A stretch of 6,948 nt of DNA from Nitrososphaerota archaeon (GTDB lineage: Archaea > Thermoproteota > Bathyarchaeia > Bathyarchaeales > Bathycorpusculaceae). The notes below the pieces were generated by a model. That model ran no database searches. It was not told the DNA's origin and saw nothing but the letters and a program-made list of their open reading frames with translations. The stretch lies in the NCBI GenBank assembly GCA_031283385.1, contig JAITBW010000039.1, positions 1-6,948 on the forward strand, given 5' to 3'. Positions 5,961-6,948 of the stretch are shown one piece after another. The position numbers and the translations under genes are program-made. The number at the start of each line of letters is the position of its first letter. Position 1 is the stretch's first letter.

Positions 5961-6859
5961 GTGTACTGTTTTACTGTTAATTACTTGTTTGGCGGTGTCA
6001 AGTCTACTGGTGTTTACTTTTACGCCTGTAGCTGTGCAGGCAGCATCTACGCCGTCTGTACCAGAATTTAGTGTACGGCTTGTTGATAGCTCATATGATG
6101 TTCCGCCGTCTAGTACGACTACTGTTGACCAATATACTGGAAAAGAAACTACAACCACTGTTCCAGGTTACCACGTTGATCAAAAATTCCTAGAAGTTAC
6201 AATAAAAAATCAGCCTTTCACGTCATACACAAATGAAAATAGTAAAGAAATTAATCTATACTACACGGTTCTTGTTAAGGGTCATTTTGGTGAAGACTGG
6301 CAAACATTTGGTCACGTACAACATTTTGGTTCTTCTACTCATGTATCATCTTCACCTTATACCGTTCAGTCAGATTCTGAGTATACTGTTGTGACAAGTA
6401 TTGCAAATTATGCCGCTGGATACCAATTAGATTTTAAAGTTCAAGCAGTCAATTGGATACCTATATAATTCCAATGCGGATCGCCTAATACCACCTTGGT
6501 ATCTTGTATCTGCTGAGACATCAAGTGATTGGAGCAATATCCAAATATTCACTATACCTGACAGCCCTACAGCTCCTGTATCACCTCCCCAAACAACAAC
6601 TTTACCACCTACAACATCTGATGACAATGGTCAGCAGCAATTTCCAGGTCAAACTCAGCAGCAATTTCCAGACAAAACTCAAATACCCCATGTTATATAC
6701 ACTAACCCTTTCTTTTTGATAGGTGTTGGCACACTTTTAGGCGGTATTGTCATAGCTGTGGTGTTGCTAATTAGTAGACGACACCCAAAAACCTCAACTT
6801 GTACTAACAATGATTTGCCACAAATTAACACCTACTACACTGACACAATTAAATATTAG
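5953..6859 (+). pseudogene. Secreted, membrane-anchored surface protein paralogue, broken by a one-base frameshift
   Basis: The ATG at 5953 follows AGGAGAAGGA (5938-5947) and opens a frame that stops at 6468 after 171 residues (...QAVNWIPI). From 6452 the next frame continues the protein: IGYLYNSNAD, then SSDWSNIQIFTI, a Pro/Thr/Gln stalk, a membrane span and SRRHPK, to TAG at 6857-6859. Dropping one A of the AA pair at 6451-6452 gives QAV-IGYLYN and a 301-residue protein matching the upstream gene throughout: signal peptide (1-30), PSVPEFSV (34-41), VTIKNQPFTSY (82-92), QSDSEYTV (139-146), QLDFKVQA (158-165), stalk (203-245), span (251-274). An insert absent from the neighbour (about 43-76) includes SSYDVPPSSTTT and PGYHVDQK. 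As written the product would lack its anchor and be released. Sequencing error, true decay or phase switching all remain possible. Confidence 0.8.
6631..6678 (+). repeat. 24-bp tandem repeat, two copies, encoding QQQFPGQT and QQQFPDKT
   Basis: Units at 6631-6654 and 6655-6678 share their first 17 bases (TCAGCAGCAATTTCCAG) and differ at three positions after that. In the continued frame of the surface-protein paralogue they encode two 8-residue units in the stalk just before the membrane span. The upstream gene has no such repeat at the equivalent place. It probably arose by replication slippage. Confidence 0.75.
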
Positions 6860-6865
6860 TTATGT

Positions 6866-6899
6866 AATTAACCTTAACGTGATAGTGGAGAGGTTAATT
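6866..6899 (+). repeat. Perfect 9-bp inverted repeat covering the start region of the last gene
   Basis: AATTAACCT (6866-6874) pairs with AGGTTAATT (6891-6899) around a 16-nt spacer, with possible T-G pairs on both sides of each arm. The right arm ends one base before the ATG at 6901 and takes up the AGG that follows GGAG (6887-6890). It could be an RNA hairpin limiting translation of the transposase, or part of the left terminal inverted repeat of the element. Confidence 0.55.
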
Positions 6900-6900
6900 G

Positions 6901-6948
6901 ATGAAAACAAAATATGTTGTTGCGTTGTCAGAAAGTGAGCGCGAGTTT
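6901..6948 (+). CDS. Probable IS630-family transposase, first 16 codons only
   Basis: The ATG at 6901 is preceded by GGAGAGG (6887-6893, 7 nt spacing) and opens MKTKYVVALSESEREF, running into the window edge. The pattern of a short basic start, a YVV-type strand, then L(S/T)xxERxxL matches the N-terminus of many IS630 transposases (K.Y.V.LT..ER..L), which continues into a helix-turn-helix. Sixteen residues are little to go on, so other HTH proteins remain possible. If right, an insertion element begins about 40 bp downstream of the damaged surface-protein gene. Confidence 0.5.
   Translation, partial: MKTKYVVALSESEREF

Noticed and set aside
6440..6460. Programmed ribosomal frameshift in the second surface-protein gene
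   Set aside because: No slippery heptamer or stop-codon stimulator is visible at the junction. A single inserted A explains the data more simply.
6504..6719. 71-codon open frame over the end of the surface-protein paralogue
   Set aside because: It is a shadow frame. The frame starting at 6452 encodes the expected stalk, membrane span and basic tail.

Overview
The window is AT-rich DNA, most likely from an uncultured archaeon, and the best guess is Bathyarchaeia, perhaps a gut-associated lineage. The main reason is the tandem pair of secreted, C-terminally anchored proteins at the right end. Their motif order (PSVPEFSV, VTIKNQPFTSY, QSDSEYTV, QLDFKVQA) matches a surface-protein family I remember as abundant in bathyarchaeal genomes. 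Strong GGAGG-type ribosome-binding sites, an MgtA-like P-type ATPase and archaeal-style TATA elements fit this but do not prove it. Taxonomy is inference.

Layout. (1) Positions 1-790, minus strand: the N-terminal 263 residues of an MgtA/MgtB-type (P-type IIIB) magnesium ATPase, cut by the window edge. (2) About 490 bp of divergent intergenic DNA holding several short palindromes and probable promoters for both directions, with no convincing gene. (3) Positions 1297-4945, plus strand: a compact four-gene operon made of a MarR-type regulator, two paralogous ABC ATPases and one ABC-2 type permease, ending in a stem-loop with a T-run. Gene spacings are 2 nt, 16 nt and an 11-nt overlap, and each gene has a good Shine-Dalgarno site. 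The cassette looks like a self-regulated drug or peptide efflux (or resistance) exporter, and its closest relatives are probably in gut Firmicutes and methanogens, so lateral transfer is plausible. (4) About 300 bp of intergenic DNA with the terminator, a pair of 11-bp direct repeats and a hairpin. (5) Positions 5244-6859: two overlapping tandem paralogues for type-I anchored surface proteins. The second is broken by a one-base frameshift near 6451; reading through it gives a complete 301-residue protein with its own C-terminal anchor. (6) Positions 6901-6948: the first 16 codons of a probable IS630-family transposase, directly behind a perfect 9-bp inverted repeat that takes in part of its ribosome-binding region.

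How it fits together: the MarR protein probably represses its own operon through a palindrome overlapping the promoter. The two ATPases are about half identical and could form a heterodimer powering a dimer of the single permease, which has an unusually long extracytoplasmic insert. The surface-protein pair shows duplication with conserved ends and divergent middles, internal slippage-type repeats, a frameshift and an adjacent mobile element, which together suggest a fast-evolving surface locus. No RNA gene or CRISPR array was seen. I found no clear evidence of a wholly new system; the most unusual part is the right-hand 1.7 kb.
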